A DNA stretch of 64,000 nucleotides from an uncultured Blautia sp. GTDB lineage: Bacteria > Bacillota > Clostridia > Lachnospirales > Lachnospiraceae. Of this stretch, positions 1 to 9,400 are shown piece by piece; position 1 is the stretch's first letter; every line of letters begins with the position of its first letter. The position numbers and the translations under genes are program-made. Where the stretch lies: contig NZ_CANTKB010000004.1 in the NCBI RefSeq assembly GCF_947654165.1, forward strand, positions 100,895 through 164,894. The letters are read 5' to 3'. A model generated the notes under the pieces. The model ran no database searches, had not been told where the DNA came from, and saw only the letters and a program-made list of their open reading frames with translations.

Positions 1-189
1 GGTACTCAATTGGGTGCTGGCGGGATTTTTTGTTTTTTAGGGTGGTCTGGCTGGCATTGCCAGAAGTCTTTGAGTATGATAAAATATAAAAAGAAAAAGT
101 CTGTGTGAAGTCTTTATTCAATTCATTTACATTTCAAAAAACAATCCAGAAATCTTTTTGATATCATCAAAAAAACAGAAGAGAAGCAC

Positions 190-536
190 TTTGGCCTACA
201 TAGGGATGCCAGGGTAGGTGGAAATTACAAAAAGGTGCACTTTAGCCTGCCTAGGGATGCCGGGGTAGGTGGAAATTACAAAAAAGTGCATTTTGGCCTA
301 CAAAAGTTTCCGGTAAATAGGTGGGAAATGGAGAAAACCTTCTGGCGACCTACTTTCGAAGAGCTTGGATAGGTGGAAAACTGTCGGATGAGAATTATGG
401 CCTGCTTTGAATACATGTAAAGTAGGTGGAATACAGAAGAGAAAGAAATTTAGCCTAGGTGGACAAGGAAAATATAGGTGGGAAAACATAAGATATCCTT
501 TTTGGCCTATTGGGGTTACGAAAAGATAGGCCAAAA
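190..536 (+). repeat. Hairpin-repeat array 1 (about 7 units)
   Basis: Tandem degenerate units of about 50-56 bp. Each unit has a left arm of the type TTTGGCCTAC, a 12-20 nt loop and a right arm of the type GTAGGTGGAAA, followed by about 15 nt of A-rich linker. The first two units are nearly identical over about 50 bp; later ones diverge. The last unit (about 511-536) has a perfect 11-bp stem, TTTTGGCCTAT with ATAGGCCAAAA. The array lies directly upstream of the 590-1384 nuclease gene. The stretch 1-189 holds only a short hairpin (CTGGC-ATT-GCCAG near 48-65) and AT-rich sequence. No coding region is supported here. I know of no named repeat family that matches. Confidence 0.8.
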
Positions 537-589
537 TCAGCAAAAAGAAGAAAGCAACTGAAAACGAAAGTCAAGGGAGGATTATTTGT

Positions 590-1384
590 ATGATAGGACT
601 GAAAAACATGTTATTAAAAGAACAGAATAGGCTGGAAAATATTGTAATAGTCATGAAAAATCAATTAGAAGCAGCACCGGAAGGAAGTATGCGGCTATCG
701 ACTTCAAAAAAGAAAATCAGCTATTATCACTATCAAGTGCCAGGTCAGGGCAATGGAATCTACATTTCCAGAAAAAATGAGGTGTTGATTCAGAAGCTGG
801 CACAAAAGAGCTATAATGAGAAAGTATTATCTTATGCGGAGAAAAGGCTGCGGTATGTTAGGCAGCTTGCAGACATCTATGAAGATTCTGGAATCGAAGA
901 AATTTTCCGCAAAGAGCATCCGGCACGGAAGAAATGGATTTCTCCTATAGAACCAACCTGGGAACAAAGAGTTGCCGAGTGGTCAAACGAACAGTATCAA
1001 GGGAAAGGGTTTAAAGAAACAGATCCAGCTATTTACACAGAGAAGGGAGAACGAGTGCGTTCAAAATCAGAAAAAATCATTGCAGATTATTTTTATAGTC
1101 ATAATATTCCATATAAGTATGAGCACCCTTTATACCTTGAGGGATTTGGAATGGTGTATCCAGATTTTACTGTTTTGTCAAAGCAGACAAGACGAGAGCT
1201 GTACTGGGAACACAATGGGAAGATGGATGATCCCAGGTATGCCAGAAAAGCAATAAAAAAACTGCAAGACTACGAAAAAAACAATATATTTGTGGGTGAA
1301 AAATTGATATTAACATATGAGACGGAGCAAAATGTGATTCAAACCAAAGACATTGAGCGGTTAGCAAAGAAATATTTATTGTAA
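590..1384 (+). CDS. PD-(D/E)XK-type nuclease-like protein
   Basis: A 264-residue protein with a helical N-terminal half (about 1-110, Lys/Glu rich) and a C-terminal domain with the layout of a PD-(D/E)XK nuclease. The acidic residue of RSKSEK is E161, a PDF motif has D192, and a beta-strand follows ending in YWEHNG with E207. That order (E, PD, ExN after about 15 residues) is typical of small endonuclease-like folds. The start is set by GGGAGGA nine bases upstream. The gene sits between hairpin arrays 1 and 2 and is followed by another nuclease-fold gene. Biological substrate unknown; it may be a solitary defence or recombination nuclease. Fold assignment is by motif reading only. Confidence 0.7.
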   Translation: MIGLKNMLLKEQNRLENIVIVMKNQLEAAPEGSMRLSTSKKKISYYHYQVPGQGNGIYISRKNEVLIQKLAQKSYNEKVLSYAEKRLRYVRQLADIYEDSGIEEIFRKEHPARKKWISPIEPTWEQRVAEWSNEQYQGKGFKETDPAIYTEKGERVRSKSEKIIADYFYSHNIPYKYEHPLYLEGFGMVYPDFTVLSKQTRRELYWEHNGKMDDPRYARKAIKKLQDYEKNNIFVGEKLILTYETEQNVIQTKDIERLAKKYLL

Positions 1385-1409
1385 TAAGAAAAAAATAATT
1401 TCCAAAGCC

Positions 1410-1646
1410 CCTCCCGGGATGCCAAGCTAGGCTAAAACACGCATAACAAGCATTCTAGCCTACCCCAAATCAGGTCGAGTAGGTTGGAAAATATAATGGC
1501 AGGATTTTGGCCTGCCTTGGCCGGGAGCAATGCAGGCTAGAATGCATCAGAGAAGAAATTTAGCCTATGAGGGGAAGAAAAAGGTAGGTGGAAATATACA
1601 GAAAGAAATTTTGGGCCTATTTAAGCATTGAAAAGGTAGGCCAAAA
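1410..1646 (+). repeat. Hairpin-repeat array 2 (about 5 units)
   Basis: The same repeat family as array 1. It opens with GGGATGCCAAGCTAGGCTA (1416-1434), a left end shared exactly with array 3. Two internal stems are fully paired with G-T pairs: TTCTAGCCTAC (1453-1463) with GTAGGTTGGAA (1479-1489), and TTTTGGCCTGC (1505-1515) with GCAGGCTAGAA (1532-1542). The second pair changes an A-T to a G-C at the same stem position, which is compensatory. The terminal unit ends in TAGGCCAAAA, followed by a GCGAGTGA motif also seen after array 3. The array lies between the two nuclease genes. Confidence 0.8.
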
Positions 1647-1691
1647 CGAAAAAAGTGGAGAAAGCGAGTGACTTCTTAGAAAAGAAGAATG

Positions 1692-1720
1692 TTGTTTCTT
1701 CTATTTTCTTCCTATATAAT
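1692..1720 (+). promoter_or_regulatory. Putative promoter of the first Rpn gene
   Basis: TTGTTT (1692-1697), a 17-bp spacer and TATAAT (1715-1720). It lies just downstream of array 2 and about 150 bp before the chosen start at 1868. The reading frame stays open through the leader, but the leader has no ribosome site until 1853-1860. An equivalent TATAAT lies after array 3 (3242-3247) and after array 4 (18290-18295). Confidence 0.5.
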
Positions 1721-1867
1721 ATAAGTAACAAAATAATTCGTTTCACTTTTTTAAAGCAGGAAGGAGCTGATGCCGCACAAACTGATGCCATTTCACAAAA
1801 GATAAAACTACGAAAGTACATGAGACAAGACTACATAGCAAAAGAAAAAGCAAGAGAGGTATGTTTC

Positions 1868-2779
1868 ATGGCGAATATTACAAACAATACAATATTTGAC
1901 GATGTCTTCCGCACCATGGTGGAGAAGATGCCGGATCTGGCCGTGCCCCTGATCAATGAGATCTTTGGCACCACCTACCCGGAAGACATAGAAATCATAC
2001 AAAGGAGAAATGAGCATCAGACAAAACAGGGAGAGATCATCACAGATTCCCAGCTTCTGATCGCAGAAAAAATATACCATTTGGAATGCCAGAGCACCCA
2101 GGACAGTGAGATGGTTGTACGCATGATAGAGTATGACTTTTCCATTGGGCTTGAGACCATGGAAAAAGAAAAAGGGAAATACCGAATGTATCTTCCCCAT
2201 TCCAGTATCCTGTACCTGAGGGGAAACAAAGAAACCGAGAAGCTGACCATAGAAGTGGTGGCACCCGAAGGAGAAACCTGGGAATACAAAGTCCCGGCAG
2301 TGTACGCTGGACATTATACAAAAGAAGAAATCTTAGAGAAACGGTTGTTCTTTCTTCTGCCCTTTTATATCATGAGGTATGAGAAGGCAGACCTGGAAAC
2401 AGGAAACCAGGAGTTAAACGAAATGCTGGAAGAATACAAAGAAATCGAAGAACGCCTGGAGAAAGAATTCCTGGAAACAGGAAAAGAAAAAGAATACCGT
2501 GACCTGATCGAGTTAATCATAAGGATAGCAGACTATATTCTGAGAAAACGAAAAAAAGCCAGGAAAGGATTTGGTGATGTTATGGGTGGAAAAGTATTAG
2601 AGCTAGAGTCAGATCGGCTGATAAAGCAGGGACTGAAACAGGGAATGCAGCAAGGCCGTACCGAAGTAATCCAGATTATCAAGTTGCTGAGACAGGGGAT
2701 GACCATAGGCGAAACTGCGAGGAAATTACAGCTTTCAGAGGAGGAGGTACAGCAGATCTGGGAGGAAACGGAAGGCTAA
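1868..2779 (+). CDS. Rpn family recombination-promoting nuclease / PD-(D/E)XK transposase-like protein
   Basis: A 303-residue protein of the Rpn (YhgA-like, PDDEXK_2) family. Members of this family are Mg/Ca-dependent DNA endonucleases that promote RecA-independent recombination; this is family knowledge. Seen here: an N-terminal FDDVF...INEIFG segment (10-34), the acidic D60 of TDSQLLI and the ExQ motif E73-C-Q75, followed by the usual helical middle and a C-terminal tail (about 245-303) of GLKQGMQQG type with a small helix-turn-helix-like end (GMTIGETARKLQLSEEEV). The start at 1868 is chosen over the upstream in-frame ATG at 1655 because AGAGAGGT ends seven bases before it. The gene is flanked by hairpin arrays 2 and 3. 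Confidence 0.85.
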   Translation: MANITNNTIFDDVFRTMVEKMPDLAVPLINEIFGTTYPEDIEIIQRRNEHQTKQGEIITDSQLLIAEKIYHLECQSTQDSEMVVRMIEYDFSIGLETMEKEKGKYRMYLPHSSILYLRGNKETEKLTIEVVAPEGETWEYKVPAVYAGHYTKEEILEKRLFFLLPFYIMRYEKADLETGNQELNEMLEEYKEIEERLEKEFLETGKEKEYRDLIELIIRIADYILRKRKKARKGFGDVMGGKVLELESDRLIKQGLKQGMQQGRTEVIQIIKLLRQGMTIGETARKLQLSEEEVQQIWEETEG

Positions 2780-2897
2780 AACGCATCCTGACCTACAAAA
2801 AACCAGTCTATAAGGGAAGATAATTATCCGTAAACTCCTGTTAAAGAGGAAAGCCATTATAATTAGGAAAGAATATTTGATATGGATATGAAAAGTT

Positions 2898-2940
2898 CCA
2901 TCAGCAGTGAAACAAATGCTGGTGGGGCTTTTTTTCTTTC
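2898..2940 (+). terminator. Rho-independent terminator after the first Rpn gene
   Basis: CCATCAGCA (2898-2906) pairs with TGCTGGTGG (2917-2925) over nine positions with one G-T pair, followed by GGC and seven T. It closes the 1868-2779 unit, so array 3 begins just outside this transcript. Confidence 0.85.
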
Positions 2941-2949
2941 CCTCAAGTT

Positions 2950-3187
2950 CCTTCCGGGATGCCAAGCTAGGCTAAAATCTTAGATAAGAAGCATTCTAGC
3001 CTACAAAAAAACAGCCCGTATAGGTGGAAAAATAAAAAATCCGCAATTTAGCGTACCTTTACCGGAAGAAAAGTAGGTTGGAAAGCCACGGATAAGAAAT
3101 CCAACCTATTGCAAAGGGAAAAATGTAGGTGGAAACATAGAGAAAGAAAACTTTAGCCTACTTGAGTCTTGAAAAAGCAGGCCAAAA
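2950..3187 (+). repeat. Hairpin-repeat array 3 (about 5 units)
   Basis: It starts with the same CGGGATGCCAAGCTAGGCTA left end as array 2 and continues with four to five units. It ends in a terminal unit (TTTAGCCTACTTGAGTC... with GCAGGCCAAAA). The flank then carries ACGAGTGATTTC, parallel to GCGAGTGACTTC after array 2, and a TATAAT at 3242-3247. Between the array and the pilus operon (3190-3461) is an AT-rich leader with a possible TATTATACT -10 near 3374 and a small ACACAC/GTGTG hairpin at about 3404-3421. Confidence 0.8.
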
Positions 3188-3461
3188 TGAGAAGATTAGA
3201 AAAAACGAGTGATTTCCCCGGGAAAAGGAGAATCTTCCTATTATAATGTAAGCAGAAAACAGTTCAAGTTTCTTTCTCAACTTCATAAAACTTTAACTTC
3301 CATAAAAAAAATCACAAAGAATATAAAAAAAATTTGAAAAAACCCTTCCTTGTGACTGTTGTGTGACCAAAGCCTATTATACTAAACCTATAAGTAAGAA
3401 AGTGACACACAAAAACGTGTGCAGAAATAAAACAGATAAAATGTGAATGGAGGAGAGAGCC

Positions 3462-6400
3462 ATGAAAAGTAATAGAAAGAAGAGAATACTAGCAGCCATA
3501 CTTTGCATGGTAATGGTGTTATCAAGCAATATTTCAGCATTGGCAGAAGGAGAGATGCTTACCGACCCTAATGCTGTTGCGGAGGCAGAGACACCAGAGG
3601 CAGTTTCCGTAACAGAACAGGAGCCGACAGCAGAAGAGCCTCCAGTGACCATAGAACAAACCGAGCCGGAAACCCCGGCAGAAAACGCAGAAGTGACAGC
3701 ACCGGAAGTTTCAACAGAAAACACCGAGCCGACAGCACCGGAAACTTCAACAGAAAACACAGAAGTGACAGCACCGGAAACTTCAACAGAAAACACTGAG
3801 CCGACAGCACCGGAAGCTTCAACAGAAAACACTGAGCCGACAGCACCGGAAGCTTCAACAGAAAGTACCGAGCCAACTGCTCCGGAAGTTCCGGCAGAAG
3901 AAACCCCGGTATTTTCAGAAGAAACAGAACTGACCAAAGAACTGTGGGATGCATCCGGCAAACTGGTACAGAAAGTCACAGCAAAACTTCCAAAAGGAGC
4001 ATTCGAAGCAGAAACTTCCCAGATTGAAATGGAAGTCACATATGTAGACAGCTCCATGGAAAACTACATAAAAGGAATGATGGAGAAGAAACTTCCTACA
4101 GATAACACCCTGGGAGATTACTTCCTCTACAACATTCAGTTCAAGGTAAACGGCGAAGCAAAAGAATCCCTTGAACCAATCACAATCACATTTGAAAAAA
4201 GCAATTTAGAAATCAAAGATACAAAAAAAGCAAACGTCTTCTTCTTTGACCCGGCAAACCCGGAAGTAAGCGGAGACAAAGATGAGCTGGTAGAAATCAC
4301 TCAGAGAAGTGAACTGTTAGAAAGCCTTCAGGCAGCAGGACAGAGCACAGCAACGATGGAAGAAGATTACGACCTCTCTTCCATCGAAATCAAAGAAGAA
4401 AACCGTTCCGGCAAAATCGTTCTGGAAGGAAGAAAATCTACCATCTACGGATGCTATGTAGAAAAAGAACCAGAACAGATTCCAGAAACTCCGGCAGAAC
4501 AGCCAGAAGAAAAACCAGCAGATATCCCGGTACTGAATTACGAAGATGACCAGGTAACTGTTTCCGTAACAGCAGAAGAAGCAGGGGTTATCCCAGAAGG
4601 TGCCGAACTGAGAGTTCTTCCGATCACTTCTGAAGATGCTGAGACAAAAGAACAGTATCAGGAAGTAGAAAAGAAGATTAAGGAAAAAGTTGCAGAAGAA
4701 GAAAAAGAAGTAGCCGGATTCCTGGCATATGATATTACTTTCGTAGACAAAGATGGAAACAAGATGGAGCCAAACGGAAAAGTCAAAGTTTCCATGGATT
4801 ATAAAAAAGCAGAACTTCCACAGGAAGTAGAAGAAAAGAAAGCTACCGATGCAGAAGTAACCGTACTTCATCTGGAAGAAGATGAAAACGGTGAAGTAAA
4901 ACAGGTTGTAGACATGGGAGCAGAACAGAAAGCAAATGTTGACACCCTGATTTCTACAGAGGGTACAAAAGTACAGAATGTGGAAGTAGAGACAGAGAGC
5001 TTTTCGGTGTTTACGATTACGTGGAAGTATAATATATTTTATCCATTAGAGATTCAATTAATAGATGCAAATGGAATACCAATTAATGCAGGTGATTTTA
5101 GTTGGGACAATTCCAGTGGTGTACAAGATATTTCTCAGATTGCACAAAATGCATCAATTACAGGTTACACATTCCAGTATGCTGTATATGGGAAAGATAT
5201 CGATAGTGCAGGAAAAATAGAGTATGCCACAAAAGTAAAAAGAATAAAATTAGAAAAAATATCTGGAATTAATTATGAATGGCAATATAATGAAAAAGAA
5301 TCAAATGGAACTTGGAATACTATAACAAATACGCTCTACTTCATTTACGAAAAAAATTCTTCATCTGGTGGAGATACTGGTGGGGGAAACACTGAAGGAA
5401 CTTTAGGGGCACCACAGCATAAAAAATACATTGAAGAAAATGTGCAGGGGCAGGATTATACGTTAAATCTGGATGTTACAGGAAAACGAGGAGAAAAAGT
5501 TGGCGTAGACGTATTGCTGGTGCTGGATAAGTCAGGAAGTATGAATAATTATGGCTTAATGACTCCGATGAAGGAATGTGTAACAAAGACTATTGTTCCC
5601 GCAATATTGCCTGATGATCAAACGGTAAATAGAGTGTCAGCTATTAGCTTTAGTTCATTGGAGTATGAGGGAGATATTAACACAGGTTGGAAAGGCTATA
5701 GCGATAGCAAAAATATAACGGATGCTGTCAATAGTAATGAGTTTAAAGCCAATGGAGGAACCAACTGGGAGTTAGCTATGCAGAAGGCGGAGAATAGTTT
5801 GGAAAGTGCGAATAGTTCTCCCAATAAAAAAGTAGTTATCTTTCTGTCTGATGGTGCACCGGGATTTTATTTAACTAACAACGGAAATGAAGCTGGTGTA
5901 GGAAGTACCACTTCAGGTACTGAGCATGCGAAAAGGGCGAGACAGGAAGCTGTTGATTATGTAAAAACAACAACTTTCTTAAAGAATGCTTCTATCTATT
6001 CAGTCTATCTGACACAAGATACATCACTTGCTATGACAACATTTGCAAATGAATTGCGTGCAGCAGATATTGATGCGAACTCAGCAGATGGTACAAACAT
6101 GAATACTGCGATTCAGGAGATTCTTAAGAAGATTACAACTCCGGTTTATAAAAATGTATCTATTGAGGATGTATTAAGTGAGTATGTGGTTTTGGCAGAT
6201 GAGCCGAACTATAAAGTACAAACGGTAATAAATGGAAATGCAACTGATTTGAGTGAAAATTCATACAGAATAGAAGAGCAGCCGATTAGTTTAGCTAATG
6301 ACAAACAAAGCACGAAGATAATAGTAGAGCTTCTGAATGGAGGAGAGCTAAAAGAAAATGTAACATATCGATTGAGTTTCCATGTAAAACCTTCAGAATT

Positions 6401-9400
6401 TGCTATTTCAGAGTATGCTAGATTGAACGGTGAGTATCCCCATAGAGGAGATGAAGAAACGGATACACCGGGAAAAGATTCTTCCCAGTACACAAGTTCT
6501 GGTAAACCGGGATTTTATTCCAATGATAGTGCAACATTACATTATCAAGAAAATGAAGGAATTCAAAAGCGTGAGCCATACAAAAAACCTGTGATTCAAG
6601 TTCAGGAAAAGAAAACGGAATTAACTATAAAAAAGACAAATTCGCAAGGTGCGGCATTACAAGGAGCAGAGTTTGAATTACAGAAAGAAGGAACAGATAC
6701 AAAGGTTACTGTAACCTCTAATTCAAATGGTGAAGTGATTCTCCAGAATTTGATGACAGGTACTTATATTCTGAAAGAAATAAAAGCGCCTTCAGGATAT
6801 GAGAAATTACTTGAAGAATGGAAAGTTATTGTACAGGAAGACGGAGAAAACGTTACAGCTACCCTATACAAAGCAGACGGAACAACACCTGTGGAAAATA
6901 ATACAATCATCAACTACACAGAAACAGAGATTGCAGAGAAAAACTTGAAATCCAGCAAAACTGCAAAGGTAGTTAATGAGGTAGTTAATGAAGAAGAAAG
7001 AATTTTCCAGATAGATTTAAATGCAGCCACATCAGGACAGGAGGCTGGGCAGGCTGCTAAGGGAGCAAGCATTGTGCTTGCATTGGATGCCAGCAGTTCC
7101 ATGGGAAGGAGCGGCATGAATGCAATCAAAGCGGCAGCAAAAAAATTTGTAGATACTACGTTTAATGCTTCAAAGATTAGCGAAATAGCTATTGTATGGT
7201 ATCAAGGAACAGAAGGTAGTTCGGATGACACTACAAAAGTAAATGCTTTTGAAACTTTGCACGATGAAAGTGCTGTTCAGAATGTCAAGGATTTTATAGA
7301 CGATGTATCTCACAAGGGTGGCACACCAATGGGAGATGCCATGAAGGCAACATATGATTTATTAAAAGAAGCCCAAAATGCTAATAGATATGTGATTTTC
7401 TTTACTGATGGTATGCCAGGACATAGTGATAGTAATAGTTTTAATTGCATGGTTGCCAATAAAGCCTATAATTATGCAAATAAAATTAAGGACACAAATG
7501 ACGGGAATGCGATAATTTATACAGTTGGTTATAATTTATCAGGGTCATTTTGGTGGGAGCCCGGACATTCTGCTGATACTCAATATGGTCATAATAACCA
7601 TTATACAAATACTACAGCAACAAATTTCCTCAGTGGCTATATTGCTACGACTGGAAAATCTTTCACAGTAGATAAAACGGATGAATTAAATGGTATTTTT
7701 GATGACATTGCAGGTGAAATCGGTGCTCTCTTCACTATCCAACCAGAAAAGATTGTGGATGTAATTGATGCCCGATTTGAATTGACGGATGCATCTAAAG
7801 CCGAATTGGAAGAAGCAGGTGCACACATTATATCTAATGCTGATGGAACAACCACCATTGAGTGGACTGGTGATAAAGCAACCATCGGAAATGAAAATGC
7901 TGGAACAGATGGTTCAGTAAAAGGTCCGTGGTCAGCAAGTTTCCAGATTAAGGCGAAAGATGATTTTATTGGTGGTAACATGATTCCAACCAATGGTGCT
8001 GCATCTGGCATCTATCTGGAAGAAGGGAAAACCAGATACTTTGAGCAGCCGTCTGTAAACGTGAAGTTGTTGAGCTTATCAATGGAAAATAAGAAGTCCT
8101 GGTACTATAAAGGAGATATCATTGAACCAGCAGGATTCATGAATGAGTTGGATGAAACCTTAAAAATCCATCAGCTTAACAATCAGGTAACAGATACAGG
8201 AAATCCAACATTACCAGAATTAACAAAGGAACAGAAAACAGAGTTGGTGGAAAATGGAACTCTTGTTGTAAATGCTAATGGTGATGTGGAAACTCTAAAA
8301 TATGTGTATCCGTACACCTCAGATGCAGTTGGATATTTCCGCTATACATACGAAATCGTAAAAGATAGCGAAAAAAATCTGTTAGGAAATATGGATTCCC
8401 ATGCGGCAGAAAAAGTAGGAGAAGATGTAGAACAGTATAAATTAACTGTTGAGTTTATCCCATATTCTGTTGATGAAAGAGATGCTACACTGGGTGATGC
8501 AATCAAAACACCGGCTACTAATGGAGGAGAAGAATTAAATCCTCAAACCAATAAACTTACAGCAGAGGGAATTTACTCTGTAAATGTTGTTGCAGGTGAA
8601 ATCCAGATTACAAAAAAACTGGAAGAAATCTCAGATAAAGATCAGAAATTCAGTTTTGTAGTTACTAAAGATGATGAAGAATTTAAAACTATTGATATTA
8701 CCATTCCAGCAGGAACAGAACAAGCTACTTATTCTGGTGAAGAACTCCAGAATCTGAGCCGTGGAAATTACAAAATAGTAGAATCCAAAGCCACAGGATA
8801 TGGAGTAAAAGAAATTGTTCTCACAAATAGAGTGAATGAAATGGGTACTCTTACAGAATATGAAACAGATTGTAAATCTAATTTAGAGTCACCAAAATCT
8901 GTAGAGTTTGTATTAGGTAACGATAAGAATGGTTCTGACGTTATCCAGAATGGAGAATATAAAAAAGATGGTGTATTCGGAGGCGTTCTCTTTACTAACG
9001 AAGAAATTATTTCTGACTGGAGAATTGTAAAACGAAGTGCAACAAACCATAATAATTTCTTATCAGGTGCAGAATTCCAGTTATTCAATAACCAAGAGAC
9101 TTATTATGGAAAATCCAATGAAAATGGTTTGGTTGAGTGGTATAATGATGCAGATTTTTCTGGTGAAAAGGTAGAAAAATTAGAAAAGGGAAGTTACACC
9201 TTAAAAGAAACAAAAGCTCCTAACTTATATGCAGTAAGTGATGAAGAATGGACAGTGGAAATTACCCATGATGGTGATTTGAAGACTATTCAGAATAAGG
9301 AAGGAAAAAAACTGCAAGGGGAGTTGGATGCCGATGGAAAGACATACAAATATTACTTTGATAATGTAATGTTATATGAACTTCCATCCACCGGCGGTCC

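Noticed and set aside
190..536. CRISPR array
   Set aside because: Units are about 54 bp apart with imperfect arms and short linkers, but there is no constant direct repeat with unique spacers of fixed length, and no cas genes are present.
298..543. Minus-strand 81-codon frame
   Set aside because: It lies inside hairpin array 1, has no ribosome site and low-complexity composition.
1655..1867. N-terminal extension of the first Rpn protein (start at 1655)
   Set aside because: The frame is open, but 1655 has no ribosome site and lies before the promoter-like TATAAT at 1715; AGAGAGGT before 1868 is clear and the Rpn domain begins there.
3377..4057. 226-codon minus-strand frame rich in Ser/Gly/Val
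   Set aside because: Antisense reading of the 36-bp stalk repeats of the tip adhesin; regular only because the repeat is in frame.
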